NCBI GenBank assembly: GCA_963772065.1 | Contig: CAVYVZ010000002.1 | Coordinates: forward strand, 310,001-374,000 | Reading direction: 5' to 3' | From: CAVYVZ01 sp963772065 | Lineage (GTDB): Bacteria; Acidobacteriota; Vicinamibacteria; Vicinamibacterales; UBA2999 | Length of the DNA stretch: 64,000 nucleotides | In this document: one piece after another, positions 42,186-50,596 of the stretch | How positions within the stretch are numbered: the first letter of the stretch is position 1 | How the letters are laid out: the number at the start of each line of letters is the position of its first letter | Notes under the pieces: generated by a model | The model's database searches: none | The model's input: the letters and a program-made list of their open reading frames with translations, nothing else | Told to the model about the DNA's origin: nothing | Program-made: the position numbers and the translations under genes

Positions 42186-43507
42186 TGGCTCAAAAATCAG
42201 TGATTCAGGGGACGAACGCTTCGACAATCGCCGGAAGCGTCGAAAGCGCCGTACACGACGGCCGGCTCGACGCTGGCGCCGCGTTGCCCACGGTCCGCGA
42301 TCTCGCGTCGAGGCTACATGTTAGCCCTACGACCGTGGCGGCGGCGTACAAGCTGCTGCAGGCGCGAGGCATCGTGTCGGGGCTTGGGCGTCATGGCACC
42401 CATGTGATGTCGAGGCCGCCTACGCCGGCCATCACCTCGCGGCCGATCGTCCCGGAGGGCGTGGTCGACCTGGCGACCGGGAATCCCGATCCCGAATTGC
42501 TCCCGCCGCTCGAGTACGCGCTGCGAGGCCTGGATCCAGCGCCGCGGATGTACGACGGCCCCCAACTGCTTCCCGCGCTTGCGACGTTTGTTGCCGGCGA
42601 GCTCGAGGCCGACGGCGTCCCGGGCGCAACGCTCACGATCGCTGGAGGCGGCCTCGACGCGATCGAACGCCTGCTGCGGCAGCACCTGCGCACGGGCGAC
42701 CGCGTCGCCGTCGAGGACCCGGCGTTTGCCGGCGTGCTCGACCTCATCTCGGCCAACGGATTCCTCGCCGTGCCGGTGGCGCAGGACGATGAGGGTGTGT
42801 TGCCTGATGCGTTGGACGCCGCGCTGCGGTCGCGGGTGCGTGCCGTGGTGATCACGCCGCGCGCGCAGAACCCGACTGGCACGGCGCTGACGCCTACGCG
42901 CGCGAGAGATCTCCGTCGTCTCCTGAGCGCCTTCGCAGACGTCCTCCTCATCGAGGACGATCACGCGGGCCCGATCGCCGGCTCGCCCTTGGCAACGCTC
43001 TGCGATCCCTCGTTGCCGCGCTGGGTGTTCGTGCGGTCGGTATCCAGGTACCTCGGCCCCGACCTGCGCGCCGCCTTCGTCGCCGGCGATGCGATGACCG
43101 TCGCGCGCGTCGCGGGCCGGCTGTCGGTCGGCACGCGCTGGGTCAGCCACATTCTCCAGCAGCTCGTGCTCGCGCTCTGGTCGGATCCCTCCAGCGGCCG
43201 TCATCTGGCCCGCGCGGCGGACATCTATCGTCAACGGCGAGAGGCGATGCTGTCGTCGCTCGCGGCGCGCGGCGTTCCCGCGCGCGGATCATCGGGATTG
43301 AACGTCTGGGTCCCCGTGAGCGAGGAGGCGCACACCGTACAGGTCCTGCTCGAGAAAGGGTGGGCGGTGATGCCTGGCGCGCGATTTCGCCTGCAGTCCC
43401 CTCCGGCCATCCGGGTGACAACGGCGGCGCTGACGCCGCGGGATGCCGATCGCTTTGCGACAGACCTGGCCGCGGCGCTGAGCGTCAGAAGCCGTTCGCT
43501 GGCGTGA
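42185..43507 (+). CDS. MocR-type regulator (GntR winged helix + aminotransferase domain)
   Basis: 440 residues. GntR winged helix (1-75): LPTVRDLASRLHVSPTTVAAAYKLLQARGIV. Class I aminotransferase domain (about 90-440): QNPTG (228-232), Asp258 in IEDDH. The PLP-lysine position, in RSVSRYLGPDLR, is Arg288 (AGG at 43046-43048) instead of the Lys expected in this motif. Without it no internal aldimine would form. The codon abuts a GTAC, so a sequence error is possible. ATG 42185 lies within the operator dyad. Confidence 0.87.
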   Translation: MAQKSVIQGTNASTIAGSVESAVHDGRLDAGAALPTVRDLASRLHVSPTTVAAAYKLLQARGIVSGLGRHGTHVMSRPPTPAITSRPIVPEGVVDLATGNPDPELLPPLEYALRGLDPAPRMYDGPQLLPALATFVAGELEADGVPGATLTIAGGGLDAIERLLRQHLRTGDRVAVEDPAFAGVLDLISANGFLAVPVAQDDEGVLPDALDAALRSRVRAVVITPRAQNPTGTALTPTRARDLRRLLSAFADVLLIEDDHAGPIAGSPLATLCDPSLPRWVFVRSVSRYLGPDLRAAFVAGDAMTVARVAGRLSVGTRWVSHILQQLVLALWSDPSSGRHLARAADIYRQRREAMLSSLAARGVPARGSSGLNVWVPVSEEAHTVQVLLEKGWAVMPGARFRLQSPPAIRVTTAALTPRDADRFATDLAAALSVRSRSLA

Positions 43508-45590
43508 TCGACTCGAGCGCCTTCAGCATGCGGGCCAGCGCCGCTTCGATTCGCTTCACTTCGGCTTCGACGCGCGACCGATCGCCAGTGCGAACCGCGC
43601 CCGCCAGACCTGGCAGCGGTTGGCCTTCATAGAGCGAGTAGATGTTCCAGCCGTAGATCACGTGGCGGTACCACCGCTTCTGCGGTGGCGCACTCTCGTC
43701 CAGCAGCGACTGCTCGAGTCGCATCAGGCTGTCGTTGACACGCCGCGCGCGCTCCGCGCTGAGAGTGCCGTTCGCCAGCCGCACGTCGAGCTCCCGCTCC
43801 ACTGCTTCGGCCCGTGCCGCAATCCGCCTGGCCAGCGCGTTCGCTCGCTCGAGGTCGAGCCTCACATTCGCGCTCCCCGGCCATGCACGCGCAGCCGTGA
43901 GGAATTCCCCAATCTTCCGAGCGTAATGCGAGTAGCGAAACGGCAGCACCTGGGCGGCCGCCAGCCGCATCACGGAGAGTCCCAGCATCTGCACGAGCGT
44001 GCGCCCTGCCGTGAAGCCGGGATCCGAGAAATGCTCGACGAACCACCGCGTGTCGTAATTCGAGTGGTACGTGCCATAACTGCCTTCGAAATCGAACTCC
44101 ATCTGCAGCGTCGGCAGGCCGAGGAAATCCTGGAACGCCACGAAGTCGGCGCCGCTCCCAAGCGCCGCCAGCTCCACCTCCGACGCCGACGCGGCGCGCC
44201 ACGCGGCGTACACGCTGTCCTTGCCGGCGAACGAAGGGACATCCTTGGCCACCTGCACGACGAAGTCGCGCAGCGACGGCGTGCCGCCGCCATCAAAGCG
44301 TCCTCGCATGTACAGGTCTGTATTGATGTATGCGACCGTCTGCTCTCGCAGCTTCGTCGCGAAGGCTTCCGCGTATTCGGTCGAACCAATGAGCCCGAAC
44401 TCTTCGGCGTCCCAGAACGCAAACGCCATCGACCGTTCGGGCGCCCAGCCTCGCTGCTTCAGGGCCGCGAGACTGCGAGCCACCTCGAAGACCGCGGATA
44501 CCCCGCTGCCCGGGTCCATTCCGCCGAAGGTCCACGCGTCGTGGTGCGTGCCCAGCATCACCACGCGGTCGCGATCGCGCCCCGCGATCCGGCCGATGAC
44601 GTTTCGGATCGTCCGCCGGCTCTGGTCCATTCGAACATCGAGCCGCACGGCCACCGGTCCCGCGCCGACGCGATAGGTGAGCGGCAGTCCGCCGCGAAAG
44701 CCGTCTGGAGCGGCCGGCCCTCCGAGCTGCCGCAGGATCTTCTCGGCCTCGCTCGATGCGAGGACGACCGCGGGAATCCGCGGCAGCGTCGGCACGGCAT
44801 CGGGGTCGAGCGGCCTCGCGTCCTTCGTGGCGCCGACGCCGGGCGTCAGCGGATCTCCGTGCCAGAACCAACTGTATTTCCCGTTGCCCCGCTGAAGCTG
44901 AAACGCCGCGCGCCACGGGCCGTCCGGCCACGTCCTGCCTCGCGCATGCCCATCGTCTGCCGGATCGCTGTAGATGATGATGCCCGCGGCGCCTTGCTCC
45001 TGGGCCGTGTGGATCTTGACCGCACGATGGCTGCGTGCGTAGCGGGCCAGCGCGATTCGGCCTCTGACATCGACGCCGAGCGCTCTCAGCCGCTCGTAGT
45101 CGGGCGGCAGCCCGTAGTTGACGTACACGACCGGCGCGCTCGCTGAACCGGACGCCGAATAGGCGACGTATCCCACGCCGAGCTCAGGATGCGCGGAGTC
45201 CGGATCCGCGGCATGGGCAGGTTCGGTGACGATGAGCGGTTCGCTGGCTGGCGCGACGATCGCGACGCCGACGCTCTTCGGCGTCGAGAGCAGCACTTCG
45301 TAATCGTGCACTTCTGTCTCGAGACCGGCATCGGCCAGCGCGTCCTGGATCGTTGCGGCGACCTCCATCGATGCCGCGCTTCCTGCCACGTGCGGCCGAA
45401 GCGTCACCCGGCGGTGGAGGTCCGACATCCCGTCGGTCGAGACGCCCTTCAAGAAAGTCAGTTCGGCATCACGGTGCTGTTGCGACGCGGAGGGCGAGAA
45501 TCCCAGGAGCGGGGGGTCGGACCCGTAAAGGGCAGTGACAGCCGCGGCGATGCCGGCGCCGGCAAAGGCGAGCGCGCGACGTACGCCCAT
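43485..45590 (-). CDS. M28 metallopeptidase, PSMA-like (second paralogue)
   Basis: About 701 residues. N-terminal hydrophobic anchor or signal (ALAFAGAGIAAAVTALYG), PA insert (SAPVVYVNYGLPPDYERLRALG...GAAGIIIYSDPADDG), zinc core THHDAWTFGGMDPGSG, FWDAEEFGLIGS, DFEGSYGTYHSNYDT and a TfR-like dimerisation domain. It aligns throughout with the product of 10195-12327. ATG 45590 is used; a TTG two codons earlier is possible, with TAGAAT just upstream. Its 3' end overlaps the MocR gene by 23 bases tail to tail. Confidence 0.9.
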   Translation of the reverse strand: MGVRRALAFAGAGIAAAVTALYGSDPPLLGFSPSASQQHRDAELTFLKGVSTDGMSDLHRRVTLRPHVAGSAASMEVAATIQDALADAGLETEVHDYEVLLSTPKSVGVAIVAPASEPLIVTEPAHAADPDSAHPELGVGYVAYSASGSASAPVVYVNYGLPPDYERLRALGVDVRGRIALARYARSHRAVKIHTAQEQGAAGIIIYSDPADDGHARGRTWPDGPWRAAFQLQRGNGKYSWFWHGDPLTPGVGATKDARPLDPDAVPTLPRIPAVVLASSEAEKILRQLGGPAAPDGFRGGLPLTYRVGAGPVAVRLDVRMDQSRRTIRNVIGRIAGRDRDRVVMLGTHHDAWTFGGMDPGSGVSAVFEVARSLAALKQRGWAPERSMAFAFWDAEEFGLIGSTEYAEAFATKLREQTVAYINTDLYMRGRFDGGGTPSLRDFVVQVAKDVPSFAGKDSVYAAWRAASASEVELAALGSGADFVAFQDFLGLPTLQMEFDFEGSYGTYHSNYDTRWFVEHFSDPGFTAGRTLVQMLGLSVMRLAAAQVLPFRYSHYARKIGEFLTAARAWPGSANVRLDLERANALARRIAARAEAVERELDVRLANGTLSAERARRVNDSLMRLEQSLLDESAPPQKRWYRHVIYGWNIYSLYEGQPLPGLAGAVRTGDRSRVEAEVKRIEAALARMLKALESITPANGF

Positions 45591-45628
45591 CGGCAACGGA
45601 TTCTATGTCAGCGCGGGCCGGCCGAGAA

Positions 45629-46321
45629 TTACCCCAGCGGGTCGACCGGACGGTCCAGAAGCGGCGCGTTGAGGAACCGGACGAGGAGTGCCACCTGGCG
45701 GAAGACTCTGAGCACCTCGGGGTAGAAGCGCGCGTCGCAGGCGAAGTCAGCCGGGTACTCGCGTCCTGCGAGGAACTGACGAAAGCGGAGGTAATGCGCC
45801 GCTGGATGATCGCCGGGAAAGCCGCGCGGCACGCGGGTGAGCTGCTCGCCGTGGAGGTTGCCGGCGGCCGCAACGAAGGATCGGGCCTCGACGATCTTCC
45901 GCAGCTTTCCATGCTGGCGGTCGATATGGCCGCGGATGGCGACGAGCTCGTGTGTTTCAGGCATGTAGATGCCGCCGCCAATCCAGACCCACTTCGGCGC
46001 CACCTCGAGGTAGAGGCCCGCCCCCGCCTTCCGTAGCTTGCGGTGCGGAAAGTGTGCGGCCGCATTCGTCTTCAGCGGTGTCTTGTCAGCGCTGAAGCGC
46101 GTGTCGCGGTAAATGCGGAAGAGCGAGATCTTCGGGTCGGCTACGAGCTCCGGCGCAAACGATTGGAAATCGTCCGCCAGCCGCGCGAGCAGTGCCACCA
46201 GTGGCCCGCGCACGTGCGCTTCGTACTCCGGCTTGCGGGCTTTGAACCACTCGCGATCGTTGTTGCGCTTCAGGGCGCGCAGGAACGACACGGTTTTCCG
46301 CGTGAATGGCGACGACGACAT
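45629..46321 (-). CDS. DUF2461 domain-containing protein
   Basis: 230 residues. It matches DUF2461: FLRALKRNNDREWFKARKPEYEAHVRGP, ISLFRIYRDTRFSADKTPLKTNAAAHFPH, LYLEVAPKWVWIGGGIYMPE. The family is widespread and cytosolic with no assigned reaction. The gene is divergent from the next one, and a 7-bp TTTGACC tandem repeat (about three copies, 46349-46369) lies in the gap. Confidence 0.88.
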   Translation of the reverse strand: MSSSPFTRKTVSFLRALKRNNDREWFKARKPEYEAHVRGPLVALLARLADDFQSFAPELVADPKISLFRIYRDTRFSADKTPLKTNAAAHFPHRKLRKAGAGLYLEVAPKWVWIGGGIYMPETHELVAIRGHIDRQHGKLRKIVEARSFVAAAGNLHGEQLTRVPRGFPGDHPAAHYLRFRQFLAGREYPADFACDARFYPEVLRVFRQVALLVRFLNAPLLDRPVDPLG

Positions 46322-46374
46322 ACCTATACCTAGAACCTACACCTTACTTTTGACCTTTGACCTTTGACCTTGAA

Positions 46375-46387
46375 TATACTTCGACCA
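46375..46387 (+). promoter_or_regulatory. Leaderless-type -10 box before the exported barrel protein gene
   Basis: TATACT (46375-46380), six bases (TCGACC), ATG 46387. Three TTTGACC tandem copies lie just upstream (46349-46369) and may supply -35-like TTGACC words. Confidence 0.55.
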
Positions 46388-46833
46388 TGACTCGACGTTT
46401 TCTGCTCCGCGCACTGGGACTCCTTGGTCTCGCGTCCACGACGACCCTCGAGGCGCAGGCTCCCAAGCCGTCTGCCGTCACCGAGAAGACCGCCTGGTAC
46501 TTCTACCGCGTGAAGTGGGGCTTCCAGGCGGAGTTCGAGGATCTGTTCCGCCGCAACCACTGGCCCGTGCTGATGGAAGGGCAGAAGCGGGGGCGCATCA
46601 CCGGCGTGAAGGTGTACACGCCGTCGTATCACGGCGACGGCCGGGCCGATTGGACGTTTGCCGTGGAGATCAAGTTCAAGAACGCTGAAACGTTCGTGGG
46701 GCCGTCGAACGACGAGGAGATCACCAAGCAGCTCTATCCCGACCAGGCGAAGTTCCGCAAGGAAGAGCAGCGCCGGTTCGAGATCCTCGACGCCCACTGG
46801 GACGTACCGCTCAATGAGCTCAGAATGTCCTGA
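46387..46833 (+). CDS. Exported small protein, dimeric alpha/beta barrel-like
   Basis: 148 residues. Tat-like leader (MTRRFLLRALGLLGLASTTTLEAQ), then a single domain (WYFYRVKWGFQAEFEDLFRRNHWPVLMEGQ ... WTFAVEIKFKNAETF) that looks like an EthD/NIPSNAP-type barrel. Function unknown. The start is chosen from the leader and the -10 spacing. The TGA overlaps the next ATG (TGATG), linking it to the oxidase and parC. Confidence 0.72.
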   Translation: MTRRFLLRALGLLGLASTTTLEAQAPKPSAVTEKTAWYFYRVKWGFQAEFEDLFRRNHWPVLMEGQKRGRITGVKVYTPSYHGDGRADWTFAVEIKFKNAETFVGPSNDEEITKQLYPDQAKFRKEEQRRFEILDAHWDVPLNELRMS

Positions 46834-48212
46834 TGGCGCTCGCCGTTGACGTCCTGACGGAGCAGTTGAAGGCGCTGCTGGGCGATCGCTGCTCGACCAA
46901 TCCCACGCTGCGCGAGCATCACAGCCACGGCGAGTCGTTCCATGCCCCGGGCTCGCCCGACGTGGTCGTATTTCCGACGAGCACGGCCGAAGTGAGTGCG
47001 GTGGTGAAGATCGCCGCCGGCGTCGGAGCGCCGGTCGTGCCGTTCGGCGCCGGCTCCTCGCTCGAAGGACACGTCAACGCCCTGGCTGGCGGCGTGTCCA
47101 TCGATATGAGTCGGATGAACCGCGTGCTGCGCGTCAGCGCCGACGATCTCGATGCCACCGTCGAGGCCGGCGTCACCCATCGTCAGTTGAACAAGGCGCT
47201 GGCGAACACGGGCCTCCACTTCTGGGTCGACCCTGGCGCCGACGCGACGATCGGCGGCATGGCGGCCACGCGCGCGTCGGGCACGGCGGCCGTCCGCTAC
47301 GGCACCATGCGCGAAGTCGTCCTTGGACTGACGGTCGTCCTCGCGGATGGCCGCGTGATCCACACGGGCGGCCGCGCTCGAAAGTCGGCGTCGGGGTACG
47401 ACCTGACGCGGCTCTTCGTCGGCTCCGAGGGCACGCTGGGCGTCATCGCCGAGGTCACGGTGAGGCTGCACGGCCTGCCCGACGGCATTTCCGCCGCCGT
47501 GTGCCCTTTTCCAACGATGGAAGGCGCAGTCCGGACGGTGATGACGACGATCCAGCTCGGGATTCCGGTGGCGCGCATCGAGCTGCTCGACGAGGCACAG
47601 ATCGACGCGGTGAACCGGTACGTGAAGCACGACTACCCGGTGCAGCCGACGTTGTTCTTCGAGTTTCACGGCACGAGCGACCGGAGCGTCGCCGAGCACG
47701 CGCAGCTCGTGCAGGAGATCGCCGCGGAACACGGTGGCACGGCGTTCACGTGGGCGACGACCACCGAGGACCGCGCGAAGCTCTGGCACGCGCGCCATAA
47801 CGCCTTCTACGCCGCGCTGGCGATGCGGCCGGGAAGCACGGCATGGACGACCGACGTCTGCGTGCCGATCTCGCGGCTTGCGGAGTGCATCCTCGAGACG
47901 CGCACCGATCTGCACGGCACATCGCTCCTCGCGCCGCTCGTCGGCCACGTCGGCGACGGCAACTTCCATCTGATCTTCGTGCTCGATCCCGCCAAGCCGG
48001 AGGAGTTCGCCGAGGCCAAGCGGATCAATGCGCGCCTCGTGCATCGCGCGCTCGAGATGGGCGGCACCTGCACGGGCGAGCATGGCGTCGGCGTCGGGAA
48101 GATGGACTACCTCGCCGAAGAACACGGCGAGGCGCTCGAGGTGATGAAAGCCATCAAGCGCGCCCTCGACCCGGCGAACCTGATGAACCCCGGTAAGATG
48201 GTCAGAGTCTGA
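46833..48212 (+). CDS. FAD-linked oxidase, D-lactate/glycolate dehydrogenase (GlcD-like)
   Basis: 459 residues. PCMH-type FAD domain: VVFPTSTAEVSAVVKIA, VPFGAGSSLEGHVNALAGGVSIDMSRMN, DPGADATIGGMAATRASGTAAVRYGTMR. Cap domain with GHVGDGNFHLIFVLD and C-terminal TCTGEHGVGVGKMDYL. These are typical of D-lactate dehydrogenase (cytochrome) and glycolate oxidase GlcD. No glcE or glcF follows, so a single-chain D-lactate type is likelier. Both ends overlap neighbours by one base (TGATG), the second with parC. Confidence 0.92.
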   Translation: MALAVDVLTEQLKALLGDRCSTNPTLREHHSHGESFHAPGSPDVVVFPTSTAEVSAVVKIAAGVGAPVVPFGAGSSLEGHVNALAGGVSIDMSRMNRVLRVSADDLDATVEAGVTHRQLNKALANTGLHFWVDPGADATIGGMAATRASGTAAVRYGTMREVVLGLTVVLADGRVIHTGGRARKSASGYDLTRLFVGSEGTLGVIAEVTVRLHGLPDGISAAVCPFPTMEGAVRTVMTTIQLGIPVARIELLDEAQIDAVNRYVKHDYPVQPTLFFEFHGTSDRSVAEHAQLVQEIAAEHGGTAFTWATTTEDRAKLWHARHNAFYAALAMRPGSTAWTTDVCVPISRLAECILETRTDLHGTSLLAPLVGHVGDGNFHLIFVLDPAKPEEFAEAKRINARLVHRALEMGGTCTGEHGVGVGKMDYLAEEHGEALEVMKAIKRALDPANLMNPGKMVRV

Positions 48213-50596
48213 TGGCAAAGAGAAAGTCCCGCAGCGATCCATCCCTCTTCGACTTCGCCGACGCATCCGAACCGACCGTCCCGCCGCCGCCCTCAGGGCC
48301 CGAAGGCGTTGCCCTGCACGAAGCCGCGCAGAGTCGATATCTCAACTACGCCCTCTCGGTCATCACCTCGCGCGCGCTGCCGGACGTGCGCGATGGGCTC
48401 AAGCCGGTGCAGCGCCGCATTCTCTACACGATGTGGCAGCAGAACCTGACCGCCGACGCCAAGCACCGCAAGTGCGCCAAGGTCGTGGGCGATGTCATGG
48501 GCAGCTATCACCCGCACGGCGACGCGGCGCTCTACGAGACGCTGGTCCGCATGGCGCAGGCGTTCTCGCTGCGGTATCCGGTCGTCGACGGCTCCGGCAA
48601 CTTCGGATCGCTCGACGGCGACAGCGCCGCCGCCATGCGCTACACCGAGTGCCGGCTGGCGCGCGTCTCCGACGAGATGCTGTCGGAGATCGATCAGCGG
48701 ACGGTGCACTTCCGCCCGAACTACGACGGCACGAAGACCGAGCCGGTGGTTCTGCCGGCGCGCATCCCGAACCTGCTGATCAACGGCGCGACCGGCATCG
48801 CCGTCGGCATGGCCACGAACATTCCCCCGCACAACCTCGGCGAAGTGAGCACGGCGCTCATCAAGCTCCTCGACAACGACGAATTGAGCAGCGTCCAGCT
48901 GTGTCGCTACGTCAAGGGGCCGGATTTTCCGACAGGCGGGCAGATCCTGAATTCCGCAGAGGAGCTGAAGGAGATCTACAAGACCGGCTCGGGCACGATC
49001 CGCCTGCGCGCGACCTGGGAGGAAGGACCGGGAACGCGTGGAGGCCAGACGCTCTACGTCACCAGCATTCCGTACACGGTGAACAAGGCGGCGCTGGTGG
49101 AGCGCATCGCCGACGTCGTGCTGTCGCGGAAGCTTCCGCCGCTCCTCGACGTGAAGGACGTGTCCACGGATGACGTGCGGATCGCGCTCGAGATCAAGAA
49201 GGACGCCGATCCGCGCATGGTGATGGCGTACCTCTTCAAGAACACGCCGCTGCAGACGAATTTCATCGTCAACCTGACGTGTCTGATTCCGACCGAGAAC
49301 CCGGAAGTCGGCCGGCCCGAGCGGGCGGATCTGAAGTCGATTCTCTGGCACTTCCTCCACTTTCGGCTCGACGTCGTGACGGCGCGCCTCGAGCACGAGC
49401 TCGAATCGCTGAAGAAGCGCATTCACGTCCTCGAGGGCTTCGAGAAGGTCTTCGATGCGCTCGACGAGATCATCCGGATGATCCGCAAGTCCGACGGGAA
49501 GGCCGACGCCGCGGAGAAGATGATCAAGCGCTTCAGCCTCGACGCCGAGCAGGCCGACGCGATCCTCGAGCTCAAGCTGTACCGCCTGGCGCGCCTCGAG
49601 ATTCTCGTCATCCAGAACGAGCTCGCCGAAAAGCGGAAGCGCGCGCGGCAGATCACCGCGCTGCTGAAGGACGACGACGCGCGATGGAAGGTCGTCCGCG
49701 AGGAGATCGAGGCGATCCAGAAGAAGTACGGCGACAAGCGGCGCACCACGCTCGAAGCCGTCGAGGAAGTGGCCTTCACCGCGGACGACTTCATCGTCGA
49801 GGAAGACAACGTGGTCATCGTGTCGCGCGACGGGTGGGTGAAGCGGCAGAAGGAAGTCCGCGACCTGTCGACGACGCGGCTGCGCGAGGGCGATTCGGTG
49901 CTCGCCGTCGTGCAGGGGAGCACGCGGGCGACGGCGGTGTTCTTCAGCAACTTCGGCGTGGCCTACACGGCGCGCATCATCGACGTGCCCGCCTCGACCG
50001 GATACGGCGAGCCGATCCAGAAGCTGTTCAAGCTGCGCGATGGCGAGCGCGTCGTCGCGGCGCTGGGCCTCGACCCGCGCGTCGCCGGCGACATCGCGAC
50101 GCGAAAGGAGGGCCAGGCGCCGCCCGTCCATGCCGTCGCGGTGACGAGCGACGGGTACAGCCTGCGCTTCAGCCTGGAGAGCCTGGTGGAGCCGAGCACC
50201 CGCGCCGGCCGCCGCTTCGCGCGGCCATCGGCAGGCTTCGAGGTCGTCGGCGTCGAGCGTGTGACCGGCAAGGAAATCATCATCGCGGCCACACGCGAGG
50301 CTCACGGCATGCTGACGCGGGTGGACGAGATCAACTATCTGTCGGGACCTGGGAAGGGCGTCATCCTCATGAAGCTGTCGTCGAAGGACGACGCGGTGCT
50401 CGGGTTCCGGATCGCCACAGGCGATCGCGATCTGCTGCGCGTCGAGACGAGCCGCGGGGCGGAGCTGACGATCAGCCTCGGCAAGTACGACCCGACCGGG
50501 CGCGGCGGAAAGGGCCGCGAGCTGCTGCAGCGGGGCCAGTTTACGCGCGTGATTCCGATCGACGTCGAGAATCCGCAGCCGCTTGCCGAGTCGTAG
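48212..50596 (+). CDS. parC: DNA topoisomerase IV subunit A (ParC/GyrA family)
   Basis: 794 residues. Winged-helix/tower breakage-reunion domain: RALPDVRDGLKPVQRRILYTM, SYHPHGDAALYETLVRMAQ, catalytic Tyr144 in AMRYTECRLA, and NLLINGATGIAVGMATNIPPHNL. A coiled-coil tower (about 380-500) and beta-pinwheel C-terminal repeats (VVIVSRDGWVKRQ, AVFFSNFGVAYTARI) follow. The partner parE lies about 7 kb downstream on the same strand. GyrA cannot be wholly excluded. Start ATG 48212 overlaps the oxidase stop. The tail overlaps the convergent permease by 56 bases. Confidence 0.9.
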   Translation: MAKRKSRSDPSLFDFADASEPTVPPPPSGPEGVALHEAAQSRYLNYALSVITSRALPDVRDGLKPVQRRILYTMWQQNLTADAKHRKCAKVVGDVMGSYHPHGDAALYETLVRMAQAFSLRYPVVDGSGNFGSLDGDSAAAMRYTECRLARVSDEMLSEIDQRTVHFRPNYDGTKTEPVVLPARIPNLLINGATGIAVGMATNIPPHNLGEVSTALIKLLDNDELSSVQLCRYVKGPDFPTGGQILNSAEELKEIYKTGSGTIRLRATWEEGPGTRGGQTLYVTSIPYTVNKAALVERIADVVLSRKLPPLLDVKDVSTDDVRIALEIKKDADPRMVMAYLFKNTPLQTNFIVNLTCLIPTENPEVGRPERADLKSILWHFLHFRLDVVTARLEHELESLKKRIHVLEGFEKVFDALDEIIRMIRKSDGKADAAEKMIKRFSLDAEQADAILELKLYRLARLEILVIQNELAEKRKRARQITALLKDDDARWKVVREEIEAIQKKYGDKRRTTLEAVEEVAFTADDFIVEEDNVVIVSRDGWVKRQKEVRDLSTTRLREGDSVLAVVQGSTRATAVFFSNFGVAYTARIIDVPASTGYGEPIQKLFKLRDGERVVAALGLDPRVAGDIATRKEGQAPPVHAVAVTSDGYSLRFSLESLVEPSTRAGRRFARPSAGFEVVGVERVTGKEIIIAATREAHGMLTRVDEINYLSGPGKGVILMKLSSKDDAVLGFRIATGDRDLLRVETSRGAELTISLGKYDPTGRGGKGRELLQRGQFTRVIPIDVENPQPLAES

